Under the pieces are notes generated by a model, which saw nothing but the letters and a program-made list of their open reading frames with translations, ran no database searches and was not told the DNA's origin. From positions 620,684 through 684,683 of the forward strand of contig OY253658.1 of the NCBI GenBank assembly GCA_958009055.1: 64,000 nt of DNA. Direction: 5' to 3'. Source of the DNA: Choricystis sp. odSpoLacu1. Its lineage: Eukaryota; Chlorophyta; Trebouxiophyceae. The translations under genes were made by a program, and so were the position numbers. Positions 32,527 to 43,341 of the stretch are shown piece by piece (position 1 is the first letter of the stretch; every line of letters begins with the position of its first letter).

Positions 32527-33662
32527 ATGTCCTCCGGCGAGGACGACTTCTTTGCCGACCTGGCCCCCGTGCGCAAGGCGCTGCCCAAGGAGGCGTCCCC
32601 GCCGCCGCCGCCGCCGCGCGAGCCGACGCCACCGCCCCCGGAAGAGCCCAAGGAGAAGGAGCCATCCCCGCCGCCCGGGCCGCCCATGCGCAAGCCCGCC
32701 CCGCAGACGGCAGTGCCGCCGCCTGTCGCCCTCCCCTTTGGAGACGGCGGGGTGGCGGCCGAGGTGGCGGCGACGTTGAGGCGGTTTGAGGCGGGGCTCT
32801 CGACTGTGCTGCGAGGGATGAACAGGTGAGAGAGGGGGTGGCCGCTTTTTCTCTGTTTGTTTCGCGTGCCCGACGGAGACTTGCGAGAGGCGTGCCCAGC
32901 GCTGCGTCGGAGGCGAGGGCGGGGAGGTGGGCGGCGGGGGCGCGCTGCAAACAGAGAAAAACGCGCGGATGAACCCCATGCCTTTTCGTTCGACCCACAA
33001 ACACTTCCCCCACACACAGCCGCCTGGATGCGCTGGAGGTCACGTTGGCCGACGTGCTGGCCGCCGTGCAGAAGCCTGCTGCCGGCGCAGCGCCCGAGGT
33101 GGAGCGCGCGCTGTCGTTGGAGGAGCCCCTCGCCCCTGTCGCTGGACCACCGCCGCCACCGCCGCCGCCGCCGCCACCGCCGCCACCGCCGCCGCCGGCT
33201 GATCCGTACTACGGGTATGGCGGCCCGCAGGGGCCGCCGCCCCTGCCCCAGGGACCACCCCCGCCGCCGCCACCCCCGCCGCAGCCGCAGGCGCCGCCGC
33301 CGCCGCCGCCCCCTCCCGGCCCGCCGTCTGGCGCGGCTGGCTACCCCGCCTTCCTGCCGCCCTATGGTGGGCCGCCGCACGGAGCGCCGCCGCCGCCGCC
33401 TCCGCCGCCGCCAGCGTACGTGGGGGGGTCGTTCCCGCCGCACGGCGCGCCTCCGCCACCGCCGCCGCACGCCGCCTCCGCCACCCCGCCCGCCGCCCCT
33501 CCCACCACGCGAGCCGTGCCCCTGGAACAAGTCGTGGACGACGTCGCCGCCATGGGCTTTTCCCGGCATGAGGTGCGGGCGGCCGTAACCGCGCTCGCGG
33601 CGGCGGGGCGGTCGGTGGATTTAAACATCGTGCTGGATCGGTTGATGAATGGGCCCCGGTGA
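32527..33662 (+). CDS. FLOE-like DUF1421 protein with polyproline core
   Basis: Exons 32527-32825 and 33020-33662 join in phase to 313 residues. The C-terminus is a clear DUF1421/UBA-like domain: LEQVVDDVAAMGFSRHEVRA and AAGRSVDLNIVLDRLMNG, as in the plant FLOE family, whose Arabidopsis member FLOE1 is a phase-separating seed hydration sensor. An N-terminal acidic start (MSSGEDDFFADLAP) leads to a coiled-coil nucleator-like segment split by the intron (RRFEAGLSTVLRGMNS then RLDALEVTLADVLAAVQK). The middle is disordered, with six or more runs of Pro (up to 17) and few Tyr/Gly (DPYYGYGG, AAGYPAFLPPYGG). In FLOE1 the middle is Gln/Pro/Ser-rich; here it is nearly pure Pro/Gly. Confidence 0.83.
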
Positions 33663-33690
33663 TGTGGTTGATAAGACTTTTAGTGTGCGT

Positions 33691-33695
33691 TGTAA
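33691..33695 (+). terminator. Candidate TGTAA poly(A) signal of the FLOE-like gene
   Basis: TGTAA 29 bp after the stop codon. Confidence 0.5.
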
Positions 33696-33853
33696 AAACA
33701 GAGGCAAAAGAACCCCTCACGTCGAAAGGCGGAGGGAGTCGTTTTTTTTTTTCGAGGGATAAAAAGGCAGCACTCGCAGCCATTTCTGCGTTGCATCCGC
33801 GTGCCCACACCCCCGCACACACACACACACACACTCCTCTTCCTTCAACTCTC

Positions 33854-34526
33854 ATGCTCGCCGCCGCCGCCGCCGCTGTCGCCCGCGCTGCGCGCGCCAA
33901 CGCGGCGCCGCGGCGCGCCGCCGCTTTCAGCGTCGCCGCGCCCCGGGTGGTGGACCACATGTGCGTTGGCGTTGAGAGGGAGGGGGTGTGGAGGAAAGCG
34001 TGCTGGGGCGCGAGGCGTGTGGATTGGGGCGTGTGTGCGTTGCGCGGCCCCCGCCCCCAATCCGCGCGCGGCCGCGCTCGCACCCGACCCCCGACCGCGC
34101 CCTTCTCTGACCCCGTCCCGTCCCTCGCACACACACGCCGCACACAGCGTCACACTCACCCTGCTCCTGCCCGACGGCACCCGCACCACCGTCAAGGGGC
34201 TGGCCGGCACCCCCCTCGCGTCCCTGCTCGCCGACCGCGCTGACGACCTGGCCTCCTCCGTCCCCGCCCTGGACGGCGTGCACGCGCCGCCGCCTCCGGT
34301 AGCACTTGCCCCGTCGGGGCGGGGCGCGGTGGACGCGGTGGTGGAGGTGCCGGCTGAGGTGGCGGCGATGGTGGCCGCGCCGACGGGGGACGAAGCTCGT
34401 CAGTTGGCAGAGCTCGCGGTCACCGTCAAGCCCACCACCCGGTTTGCCAGTGCGGTGGTGCTGGACCAATCGTTCGACGGGGCCACGCTGGCGCTGGCGC
34501 CGGTGCGGCCGTGGGCGACTCTGTGA
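33854..34526 (+). CDS. Complex I bridge ferredoxin-like subunit C1-FDX, cysteine-less
   Basis: Mitochondrial ferredoxin-fold protein resembling plant/algal C1-FDX (Arabidopsis At3g07480), which links the peripheral arm and carbonic-anhydrase domain of complex I. Exons 33854-33960 and 34148-34526 join in phase to 161 residues. Ala/Arg-rich mitochondrial leader, then the ferredoxin-like strand VTLTLLLPDGTRTTVKGLAG and the diagnostic C-terminus TTRFASAVVLDQSFDGATLA-LAPVRPW, matching the SRLGCQVVL...VPEAKPW end of plant C1-FDX. There is no cysteine at all, so no Fe-S cluster can be bound. Identification rests on the N- and C-terminal blocks only. Confidence 0.7.
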
Positions 34527-34743
34527 GTGGAAAGAGAGGTTGATTGTTTTTTTTCAGAGGTTGCTTTCTTTCTTTCTGTACTCGCGCTTCTTTCTTTCTT
34601 GTTGATGACGATTGGGAGGCGTGGCGTTGATCCGACGCGGGGAAAAGAGGCACAGGGGGCCGGCTTTTCGAAACCACTCTCCAATCACCTTTTGTCGTGC
34701 ATTTGCGAGACTCCCGTCGCGCCCTCTCGTCCCCCCGCGATCA

Positions 34744-36053
34744 TGCCGACGCCCACCACAGCCGCGCTGGTGGCGGTGCTGGCGGCCGCAGGTGTGTGTG
34801 GGAGGAAAAAAAAGACGGGAAGAAATCGCACGCCAATTCCACACAACCCACGTCTCTCTTCTCCGACCCCAAACCACCCCCTTTCCTCTCCCTCTCCCTC
34901 CACCACCACCACCGCCACAGCCTACCTCGCCCGAGACGCCCTGCCCCTGCCCCTCCCCTGCCTCCACCCCGTGGGCGACGTCGACCCGTCCCTCTACCCG
35001 TCCCCCTCCCCCCTGACGGGGGGGTGGGCTCCCAACACGCGCCTCTTTGATGCGGCAGAGCGTTTGTTCGACCACCTCATCGACGGCGCTGAATCAGTGG
35101 CCGTCGCCCCCGACGGCGCCTACCTCCTGGCCGACAAGTATGGCTGGGTGTGGGAAGCAAAGCCTGCTGTGAAGAACGCCAACCGCACGCTGTCCAAGAT
35201 CGCACACCTTGGCGCGGGGCGCCCCCTCGGCTCCCACGTGTCCCACGACGGCCGCACCCTGTTTGTGTGCCTGGCTGGCACGGGACTGGTCGCCCTGGAC
35301 CGGCCCACACGCACCGTCACCCTGCTGGCCAGCGTGGACGAGGGTGGAGTGCCGATTCTGTACGCAAATGACCTCGACGTCTCCCCCTCTGATCCCGCCA
35401 CCATTCTATTCACTGACTCCGTCGCCTTCCCCCCGGCCCGCAACAGAGCCGGTTTCTACGACACCATGGCCGCCTACGTGCTGTCCGTGCTGGTGGGCAC
35501 GCCGAGTGGGCGGCTGCTGCGGTGGGATGGCAAGGCGAAGAAAGCGAGCATGGTGTCCACCGGCCTGTGGTTTGCCAATGGTGTCGCCGCCTCCTCGGAC
35601 GGCGCCTATGCCGCCGTGGTGGAGACCAACAGCATGCGCGTGCACAGGGTGGAGTTGGTGGGGGCGACGGCGGGGGCGCGCAGTGTGTTGATCGATCGGC
35701 TGCCGGGGTTTCCCGACGGCATCACGCGCGGCCCTCCGACCACGGACGGACGCGACACATTCTGGATCGCCATCATCGCCCCCGCCCAACCCATCACCGC
35801 CCTGCTGCCATCCCGGCTGGGGAGGGCGTTCTTTGGGTGGCTGCCGGCCGCGGTGAAGCCGCGGTTCAGGGCGTGGGGGGCGGTGGCGCGCGTGAGTGCG
35901 CGAGGGGACGTGCTGGATTTTTTGGTCGACCCCACCGGCGCCCGCGTCTCCCACACGTCGGCCGTCACGGTGGCGCCGAGCGGGGACTTGTTGTTGGGCA
36001 ACCTGGCTGGGGATTATGTGTCGCGGGTGCCTGCTGGTGCGTTGGGGCGGTGA
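34744..36053 (+). CDS. Strictosidine synthase-like / APMAP beta-propeller protein
   Basis: Exons 34744-34792 and 34921-36053 join in phase to 393 residues. An N-terminal hydrophobic segment split by the intron (ALVAVLAAAAYLARDALPLP) is a signal peptide or anchor, so the propeller is likely in the ER lumen or secretory path. Family blocks: DGAESVAVAPDGAYLLADKYGWVWE, GRPLGSHVSHDGRTLFVCLAGTG, LYANDLDVSPSDPATILFTDS, GTPSGRLLRWDGKAKKASMV, LWFANGVAASSDGAYAAVVE, RLPGFPDGITRGP and HTSAVTVAPSGDLLLGNLAGDYV. Plant relatives are hydrolases or of unknown activity; the catalytic Glu of true strictosidine synthase is not expected here. TGTAA at 36099. Confidence 0.92.
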
Positions 36054-36098
36054 TTGAAGAGAGGGAAAAAAAAACGTGCTTCCTTTCCGTTTCTCTGC

Positions 36099-36103
36099 TG
36101 TAA
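36099..36103 (+). terminator. Candidate TGTAA poly(A) signal of the strictosidine synthase-like gene
   Basis: TGTAA 46 bp after the stop codon. Confidence 0.45.
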
Positions 36104-36140
36104 AAACAACCGTGCTCTTACACGCACTCTCTCTCTCGCG

Positions 36141-36141
<1 letters not shown>

Positions 36142-36172
<31 letters not shown>
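36142..36172. repeat. (CT)n microsatellite
   Basis: About 15 CT units, with a shorter run just before (36126-36136), between two converging genes; it ends at the stop codon of the minus-strand small gene. Confidence 0.95.
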
Positions 36173-36178
<6 letters not shown>

Positions 36179-36450
36179 TCACCGCGCGGTCGCCGCGGCG
36201 GCGGGGGCGGCATTTCGTCCGCGGAGTCGGCGCTGTCGGCGCTGTCCGCCGCGCGGCTGCCGCTCTGCGCCGAGCGGCGAGGCGCCACGGCACGCCGCGG
36301 CGCCGCCTCCTGCGCAGCCTGAATGTCGGTCAGGCAGGCCGCCGCGGACGCTCGCATCCTAGCCATGTCGGCCAGCGACAGGATGAGGCGTGGGTCGGGG
36401 GCGGGGGGTGGGGTGGGGTGGGTAGGCGGGGTGACAGTTTTGCGGGGCAT
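36172..36450 (-). CDS. Small hypothetical protein (92 aa)
   Basis: Single-exon frame of 92 residues. A Pro-rich N-terminus (MPRKTVTPPTHPTPPPAP) leads to one likely helix (DPRLILSLADMARMRASAAACLTDIQAAQEA) and a low-complexity tail with three SAD repeats and polyproline. I do not recognise it. Its ATG is 260 bp from the divergent eIF3L start. The protein-like helix and the placement suggest a gene, but composition alone could produce this frame. Confidence 0.4.
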
Positions 36451-36710
36451 GAAAAATGTAGAGGCAGAGTGAGGGGAGACAGAAAAACAGTGGGGTTGGG
36501 CCTTGTGCAACGTAGGCGTGTCGTTGGCGTTTGTTTGGCGGGTGCTGGGGCGGTCAAAAGGGGGGAGCAAAATGAAAAACAACCTCGACACACTCTTGCT
36601 CCAATCGCGGCCGCTCTCTCTCTTCCCCGCGCCAACGCCACGCGACGAGACCACGCCCTCCTCCACGCACACACGCACACACGCACACTACCACACACCA
36701 CACACCAACC

Positions 36711-38532
36711 ATGGCCGACCGCGGCGGCGACGCGCCTGTGCCCGACGCTGTGCACCAGTTTGTGACGTACCTCTACCGCCACATCCGGTGAGTCTGGTGT
36801 GCTGTTTTGTGCATCAAAGAGGGGTTTGTGGTGTTGTCTCTGAGCCCGCGTGGGGGTGGGAGGGAGGAGGAGGTGCGGGGGTGCGGGGCGGGAGCTTTTT
36901 TTTTGTCGGCGGCGGCCCGATCGCACACGCCGACCGACCCCCAATCCAACCCACCCCCCACTCCACCCCAGCGAGCGCAACGTGCCCGAGATCGCGTCCA
37001 TGGTCGGCGCCACCTTTGCCCGCCTGACTGAGCGCCACTACCGGTCCTCCCCCTGGCCCCCCGCCCGCGCGGTGGCGCGCTACGTGGATGGGGACGCCGT
37101 CTTCCTCATGCTCTACTCTGAGTTGCGCTACCGCCACCTCCACGCCGCCTGCTCTCCCTCCCTCGCCGACCGGGCCGCCTCCTGGCGCAACTATCGCGAA
37201 CTTTTCGACGTCATTCTGTCGGCGTCGCTCAATGTCAGACTGCCGTCCACGTGGTTGTGGGACATCGTGGACGAGTGCTGCTACCAGTTCCAAGCCTTCC
37301 ACGCGGCCAAGGCGCGGGCCGCGGCTGTGGGGGGTGGGGATGACGCGGCGACCACCACCCCCGACGCCGCCTCCGACGACGACGCCGACGCGTGGCCCCC
37401 GCTGGGCGTGCTGTCGTACCTGTCTGCGCTCTCCGAGCGCGCGTCGCTGACCGACGAGCTCGCCACCCCCGCCACCGCCCTCGCTTTTGCCGACGCCCAC
37501 GCGGGGGCCGGCCCGGGCGGCCGCGGCTCCAACGTGCTGCGCGGGGTGGGGTACTACGCCCACATCGGGGCAGCCAGGGTGTTAGTGCTGCTCGGAGACT
37601 TCAGTGGCGCGCTCACCGCCCTCGGCCCCGTCAACCCGCTCTCCCCCCCCGCCCACGCCTACGCCACCAAGTTGGCGGGCGCCGCTGTGTCCCTGTTTTA
37701 TTACGGTGGCTTTGCTTACTTAGCTCTCGGCCGGTATGTGGACGCCGCGCGCGCGTTTGGCAACGCGATCACGCATGTCGCCAAAGTGAAACAACTGTAT
37801 TCACGCGCGGCAGGCTACGACGCCATGCTCAAGAAGAATGAGCAGTGTGCTGCCCTGGCCGCGCTGGCGCTGGCGCTGGCGCCTGGCGCCGCGGCGGCAC
37901 TCTCTGATGGTGCTTTAGCTGCCGTGCGCGAAAAGCACGGCGACAAACTCACCCGCATGGCGCGCTCCGCCACGGACGCCGCCTACGAAGGCTTGTACGC
38001 CTATGGCTGCCCCAAGTTTGTGCCCCGAGTGGCGGGCGTGGGGCCGCCCCCCGACGCGGCGGCAGAGGCCGCGCTGGCGGAAGGTGGCGCCCCGCCCGCC
38101 AACGCGGCGCAGGCAGCCTACCGCGCCCAGCTCGCCTCCTTCCTGGCCGCCCTCGCCTCCCGCAAGCTGTTGCCCCCCCTGCGCGCCCTGCTGCGCCTGT
38201 ACACGTCGGCGTCGGTGCCCAAGCTGGCGGCGCTGCTGGACGCGAGTGTGGAGGACGTTCGCGCGGCGCTCGTCCAACTCTCCGAGGCTCAAACCCTCAT
38301 CAACTGGCCTGGCACCGGCCCCGCCACCGACGGCGTGCCCACGCCGTGCGTCGACATCGCGTTCGACGTGTCCACGGATGGCACCACGGGGGAGGAGGTG
38401 GTGACGGTGCAGCCGGCTGCCACCGCGAGCGGCGGCGCGGCGGCCAACTTGGAGACGTTGCTGCGCAATGTGGCTGAAGTGACGGCCGTGGTGCGCGACC
38501 TGGCGGCCATGGCGCCGCCGGCGGTGGCGTGA
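36711..38532 (+). CDS. EIF3L: Translation initiation factor 3 subunit L (eIF3l)
   Basis: PCI-domain subunit of eIF3. Exons 36711-36787 and 36972-38532 join in phase to 545 residues, the usual length. Blocks: FVTYLYRHIRERNVPEIASM, ERHYRSSPWPPARAVARYVD, VFLMLYSELRYRHLHAACSPS, SWRNYRELFDVIL, LPSTWLWDIVDECCYQFQAF, SNVLRGVGYYAHIGAARVLV-LLGDFSGAL, YDAMLKKNEQCAALAALALA, VREKHGDKLTRM and AYGCPKFVPRV. The PCI winged-helix end (LLRLYTSASVPKLAALLDAS) is intact. Two Ala/Asp-rich inserts lengthen the middle. Confidence 0.95.
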
Positions 38533-38672
38533 GGGTGGAGTGGGAGGTTGGTGTTTTTTTGGTGTGCAAAAACCGCACCAATTCGGCGAAGATCAGAAGA
38601 GGCCTCTCCCTCCCCCGCGTTTCTCTCTCCTCCAAACCCTCCCCACCTCGATCAAAAAACGCCAACAAAACC

Positions 38673-40212
38673 ATGCGCCTCTCCCGGCCGACCCTGGCGC
38701 CGCGCATCGCCCCACCCACCCGCCCGCGCAGCCACGCGCCCGCGCCGCCCGCTGCCCGGGCTGCCGCCCCCCCCGTCGAGCGGGTACCCTACCTGTTTGT
38801 GCCCGACATCTCGCAGCTCGACCCCGCGGGCGCGGCGGCCGCGGTGGCCATGGTCAATGAGATGTCGCTTGCAGAGTTGGTGCTGCGCGGTGCAGCAGAA
38901 ATCGCGCTCTGCTTTGGGGTGGCGGTGGCCGCGGTCACCGTGCTGCGCAAGTGGACTGAAGCGGCGGACAAAGTGAGTAGAGAGGGAGTGGGGTGGAGAG
39001 AGTGTGGGTTGTGAGGGCGAGCGCCAGTTATTGTTCGGCGGGGTGGGGGTGTGACACCCCCCTCCTCGCGCCTCTTCAAACACACACACACAATCGCCAC
39101 CCTCACCTTCCACACAGGACGCGGCCGACGTGTCGTCCAAGCGGCCGTCCATGCTGCGCGTGGCCGCCGACGCAGCGATCGGCGCCGCCCTGGCCCCCTC
39201 CCGCGTCGTGCTGCCCGCGGCCGCCGCCTTTCAAATCGCGCGCACGGTGGCCCTGGTGGCCCAAATCCTGCTCAAGCACGAGGTGGCGGCCGTGCCCCTG
39301 GGCCCCGCCGCGCGCGTCGCAGCCACGCGGCTCGCGTCCCTCCTCTCCTCCCTGGACACCGCTTTTCTAGATGCCGCCCAGCTGGCGGTCGTCGTGTTTG
39401 TGGCATGTTTTGTGCTGGCGTGGAAGGATCGGGTGGTGTCCGCCATTCTGCGGCGGGCAGAGGCGGTGCGGTCTGGGGACGCGCCATCCTCGCGCGCCGC
39501 GGGGGAGGCCGGCCTCGAACGCATCCTCATCCCGTTCGCCGGCCTCGCCTCCTGGGGCGTCGTCGCCTTAGCAGCCGTCGCCGGGCTGGGCGTGCTGGGC
39601 GTGGACCCCAGGCCCCTGCTGACGGTCGGCGGTGTCGGAGGCCTCGCCGTCGGCTTTGGCGCGCAGTCCGTCACCTCCAACGCCATCTCCGGCCTGCAAC
39701 TCTACATCACGCGCCCCTTTGTGGTGGGGGACCGCGTCACCCTGCAAACCTTGGCGGGGGCCGCCGTGGCGACGGGTGTCGTGGAGAGGATCGACCCGAT
39801 GCAGACGCTCGTCCGCTCGGACAAGGGCGTCCCCCTGTCCCTGCCCAACCGCGCCGTCACCGACTACATCGTGTTGAACGAGTCGAGGGTGGCCAAGTCG
39901 CGGCTGCTGGCCGACTTTGCGGGGCCGCGGCACGCGGCGACGCGGGTGGAGGTGCGGTTGAGCGACCTGGACCGCGTGCCGTCTCTGACAGCCGCCGTCA
40001 CGGCCTGGCTCGCCTCCCACCCCGACGTCGACAAGCGCCTCCCTCACGGCGCCAGCGTGGCAGGGACGACGCCCTGGTCGATCACGGTGGGGGCGGCCGC
40101 CTACACAACACCCGCCGGCACCCGCCGCTTCGGCGCGTTCCAGGCCGACCTCATCCGGGAAGCGTTGGTCGCGGTGGAGAGGGAGGGGTGTGCTTGTGCG
40201 GTGCCGCGGTGA
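38673..40212 (+). CDS. MscS-like mechanosensitive channel (MSL), plastid or mitochondrial
   Basis: Exons 38673-38972 and 39118-40212 join in phase to 464 residues. A Pro/Arg/Ala-rich leader precedes VPYLFVPDISQL, so an organelle inner-membrane location as for MSL1-3 is likely. Transmembrane segments: LAELVLRGAAEIALCFGVAVA, VLPAAAAFQIARTVALVAQI, AAQLAVVVFVACFVLAW, ILIPFAGLASWGVVALAAVA. The pore helix and MscS signature follow: LLTVGGVGGLAVGFGAQSVT, SNAISGLQLYITRPFVVGDR and the beta domain VERIDPMQTLVRSDKGVPLS-LPN. The C-terminal alpha/beta domain ends RRFGAFQADLIREALVAVE. Confidence 0.92.
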
Positions 40213-40408
40213 AGTGGAGGAGTGGGTGTGACGGTTTTGGGGGTTGAAAAACAGCGTTAGTAAAAAAACAGCCGAGAAACGAAAAAAAAAAAAAAAAAAA
40301 CATCATCCCGCCGGCGGGCGCACGTGTGACCTCTCCCTCCGCAACTGCTGCGGTCTCCAAAACACGCTGCGGGCCTGGCTTTGGGGGTCACTCCACCCAC
40401 CGACCCCA

Positions 40409-41827
40409 ATGCACCACTCGGCGCGCCTGCCGCCGTGCGCCGCATCGGCGCCCCGCCCCCCCCCCGCGGCGCCGCCGCCCCGCAGGCGACTGCAGGCTGG
40501 TGGAAACAGGCGACACCAGCCACGCCTGGTGGCGGCGGTGGATGGAGGCGCGGGACAGGACGCCGCGTCGTCTGCGCGCCCGCCCGCGCCGCACGAGGCT
40601 GAGTTGCGAGCAGCGCAGGCGGCAGATCAAGGGGGCGTGATGTCGCTGGATGAGACAAAGGTGCGGGTGTGAAAGGGGAGAGTGTGATGGTGGGTGTCAA
40701 GGTGTTCGATCGTCCCTCCAACCAACACACACACCCTGTCCTCCCTTCCCTCCCCCCCCTCCACACACCCCACACTCAGCGCCTCGTCGACACCGCCATG
40801 CTGGCCGCGGTGGGGGGGCTGGCCTACGCGCTGGGGGCGGTGCTGCGGTTGCAGGCGTACATGAGGTGAGTTTTGGCGGAGGGAGTGTTGGGGGGTGAGG
40901 GCAACACAATAGTGAGCAAGAGAAGGGACAGTCTCCCTTTTCTCTCACAAAACCTCTCCCACACAGCTACATCCTCCCCCTGCCTATCGTCATCGCGGCC
41001 GGGCGGTGGGGCCCCGCCACCGGGTTCAAGGCGGCGGGGGCGACCGGGTTGCTAGTGCTGGGTGAGTGTTTGGGAGAAGAGAGGAAGAAGAGAGAGGTGT
41101 TGTTTTTCCTTTCCACCCACACACAGCCCAGGTTGCGCAATCCGCTCTCCATTCTCCCTGGCTACACACAACGTGGCTGGGGGACGCCACACACTCAAAG
41201 GTACACATGGTTGCGGAGGGGGCGGGGGCGGAGCGGCTCTCTCTGGCGTCCACACTTCCCTCCTCTCCCCACTCCCACAAAAAATCCGATGCAACGCCCT
41301 CCCAGTCAAACGCACTCCCATCAGAACCTCCCCGTCGCCCTCAACGCGCCCGCCGACAGGTGGGACAGGTACGCCGACCACAGGATTTGAACGCAGTTGA
41401 TGTACAAAATCCTTTGACGGGACGGCACGTACTTGAAGTTGATCAGGTGGGCGGCGGGCCAGAGTGCGTAGTTGGCCAGCAGCATGGGGAGGAGCTTGGC
41501 CTGGATGGCAGGCAGGACGGCATCGGGGCGGCCGTCGAGGACGTTGATGAAGGCGAAGAAGACGCAAGAAAAGGCGGGGGCCCAGAGAAGCTGGTCGAGG
41601 GCGGTCTTGGTGACGACGGCGCGGGTGGAGGTGGGGGCGTCGGGGTAGACGTACCTGTCGAGGGTGGTGTACCAGACGTGGCCTGGAGTGGGGTGGTGGT
41701 GTGGGTGTTTTTTTTTTGTTGGTGGTGGTGGTGGTGGCCACACCCGACCGATGCTTCCTCCCCCCCCCGCCACACACGCAGGCAAGCACGCACACGCCGA
41801 CGCGGGGTCATAAAGTGCGCCTCCAAC

Positions 41828-41862
<35 letters not shown>

Positions 41863-43317
41863 CACTGCCCCCCCCCAAAACGCGTGCATGTTTCATCCAT
41901 CCCACCCCTCCAACTCACCCACTGGCCCGTCCATGCACACGCCGAACAACACCAATCGCAGCGTGCGGTGGGCGTCGTAGGGCAGGCCCACGATGGATTG
42001 AGCGATCAGGTCGCCAAGCAGGAACCCAACAAACGATGTCGCGGCTTTCACTGCGATCGGGTGCTTGGCCAGGGCGGCATCATACGCCGCCCACGCGCGC
42101 GCCAGGACGGGGGGCTGGCCGGTGGCGGCAGGCTGCAACGGCGGCGTCAACGCGGCCGCGTCCGCGCCGCCCGCGTCGTGCGGCGGGAGCGCGGCGACGG
42201 TGAGCGCGTCGGCGGTCGGACGGCGGCGAGGCTGCTGCGGCACCGTGGCCGAGACGGGGGGCAGGGGCGACCGACGGGGCACGCGGGCCGCGGCGGCGGC
42301 GCGCAGCAGGACGCGGGAGGCGAGCATGGGGTGGCTGGGTTGGGGAGGGGCGTTTGTTTTGTTTCGGGGTGGGCGGGGCGCGCACGGATGCGGGCCTGTG
42401 GGCGCGGCCACTGGGCGAACTGGGGGCGCCGAGGCGACCGCGTGCGCGTGTGTGGTCGCGTGCGGAGGGAGGAGGGTATGGGTTGGGGTGAAACCCGCGC
42501 GCGCGGGCGCCCGGTGGTTGGAGAAGGGGGATGGGCGTGGGTGAAGAGAGTGCGCGCACGCAGGTCACTGCCTTTTGCCAAAAAAACACGACGCCGCTCA
42601 CACACACCCCGCCCCCGCGCGCGTGATCCGACACACGCACAACTCGCACAACTAACCCCATGCTCACGCCCCTTGTCCCCCCTCCCCCGTGTCGTTTGGT
42701 GTGGAAGAGCGGTGACGCATCGAAAATCACACCCACCCCGCCCCCCCTCCCTCCTCACCCCCACACTCCATCCAGTCCTCCTCGGCCCCGTCCAAGCCCT
42801 CACCTACGCCTTCAACTATGGCGCCCCCTCCTCCGTGCTGGGGGCGGCCTGGGTCCGCCGCGTCCCCTGGCCGGTGGCGCTGAGCGCTGGGGCTGCAGCG
42901 CGCGTGGCAGGAGTCGCCGCTTACGTGGCCCTCTCGTCCTGGACGCTGGGGGAAGAATTGTTGCAGCTGCTGCTGGCCAACGTTTGTGCGCTGCTGGTGA
43001 GAGAGTGAAGAGAGAGGGGGTTTGGTGGGGGGGGTTGTGTGTGTGCGCGCGCGTATTTTGTTTTGATCACACCCCTTTTCCCACCCTCCCCACCCCTCAA
43101 TCAGGACCAAATGGCAGCCCTGCTGGGCGCCGCCGGCGCCCTCCCCCCCGCCGCCGTGGCCGCCACCCTGGCGTCCGTGCTGGCGGTCAACGCGACCGCC
43201 CACGTGGCAGTGCTGCACGTGCTGCTGGGCGCCGCGCTGAGCAGTGTCGGCCTGCCCCCGCCCCGGGTGCCGGCCTGGTTGGCGAGGAGGCTGGGGAGTG
43301 CGGGTGGTGGGGTGTGA
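40409..43317 (+). CDS. DUF2232-like plastid membrane protein, host of a nested gene
   Basis: Five exons (40409-40660, 40780-40865, 40967-41061, 42776-42996, 43105-43317) join in phase to 288 residues. The N-terminal part is a Pro/Arg-rich transit-like region. Membrane part: DTAMLAAVGGLAYALGAVLR, SYILPLPIVIAAGRWGPATG, then across the large intron ATGLLVLVLLGPVQALTYAF, AGVAAYVALSSWTLGEELLQ-LLLANVCALL, and a last helix pair. This order (LPLP-V-AAR-G, LLGP--ALTY, SSW---E----LL-NVY-LLDQ) is as I recall plant DUF2232-type plastid proteins. Intron 3 (41062-42775, 1714 bp) contains the whole Mpv17-family gene on the other strand; the phase match GTG G|TC CTC supports the splice. Confidence 0.82.
41321..42327 (-). 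CDS. Mpv17/PMP22-family membrane protein, nested in an intron
   Basis: Exons 42327-41919 and 41682-41321 join in phase to 256 residues. An Arg/Ala-rich N-terminus (about 85 residues) suggests organelle import. The Mpv17 domain follows: AWAAYDAALAKHPIAVKAAT, GFLLGDLIAQSIVG, RTLRLVLFGVCMDGPVGHVW, YTTLDRYVY, TKTALDQLLWAPAFSCVFFA, LPMLLANYALWPAAHLINFK and VPSRQRILYINCVQILWSAY-LS. The W-P-----NF--VP---R----N----W--YLS signature is complete. Family members sit in peroxisomes, mitochondria or chloroplasts. The gene is entirely inside intron 3 of the plus-strand DUF2232-like gene. Confidence 0.94.
41829..41861. repeat. (CA)n microsatellite in Mpv17 intron
   Basis: About 16 CA units; (GT)n on the Mpv17 sense strand, within its single intron. 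Confidence 0.96.
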
Positions 43318-43341
43318 TCTGTATTTGTTTGAGGGTGTATG

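Noticed and set aside
42660..43317. The 3' part of the DUF2232-like gene as a separate gene
   Set aside because: It lacks a start codon in frame, and its beginning (LLGPVQALTYAF) joins in phase to the exon ending at 41061, completing the protein.
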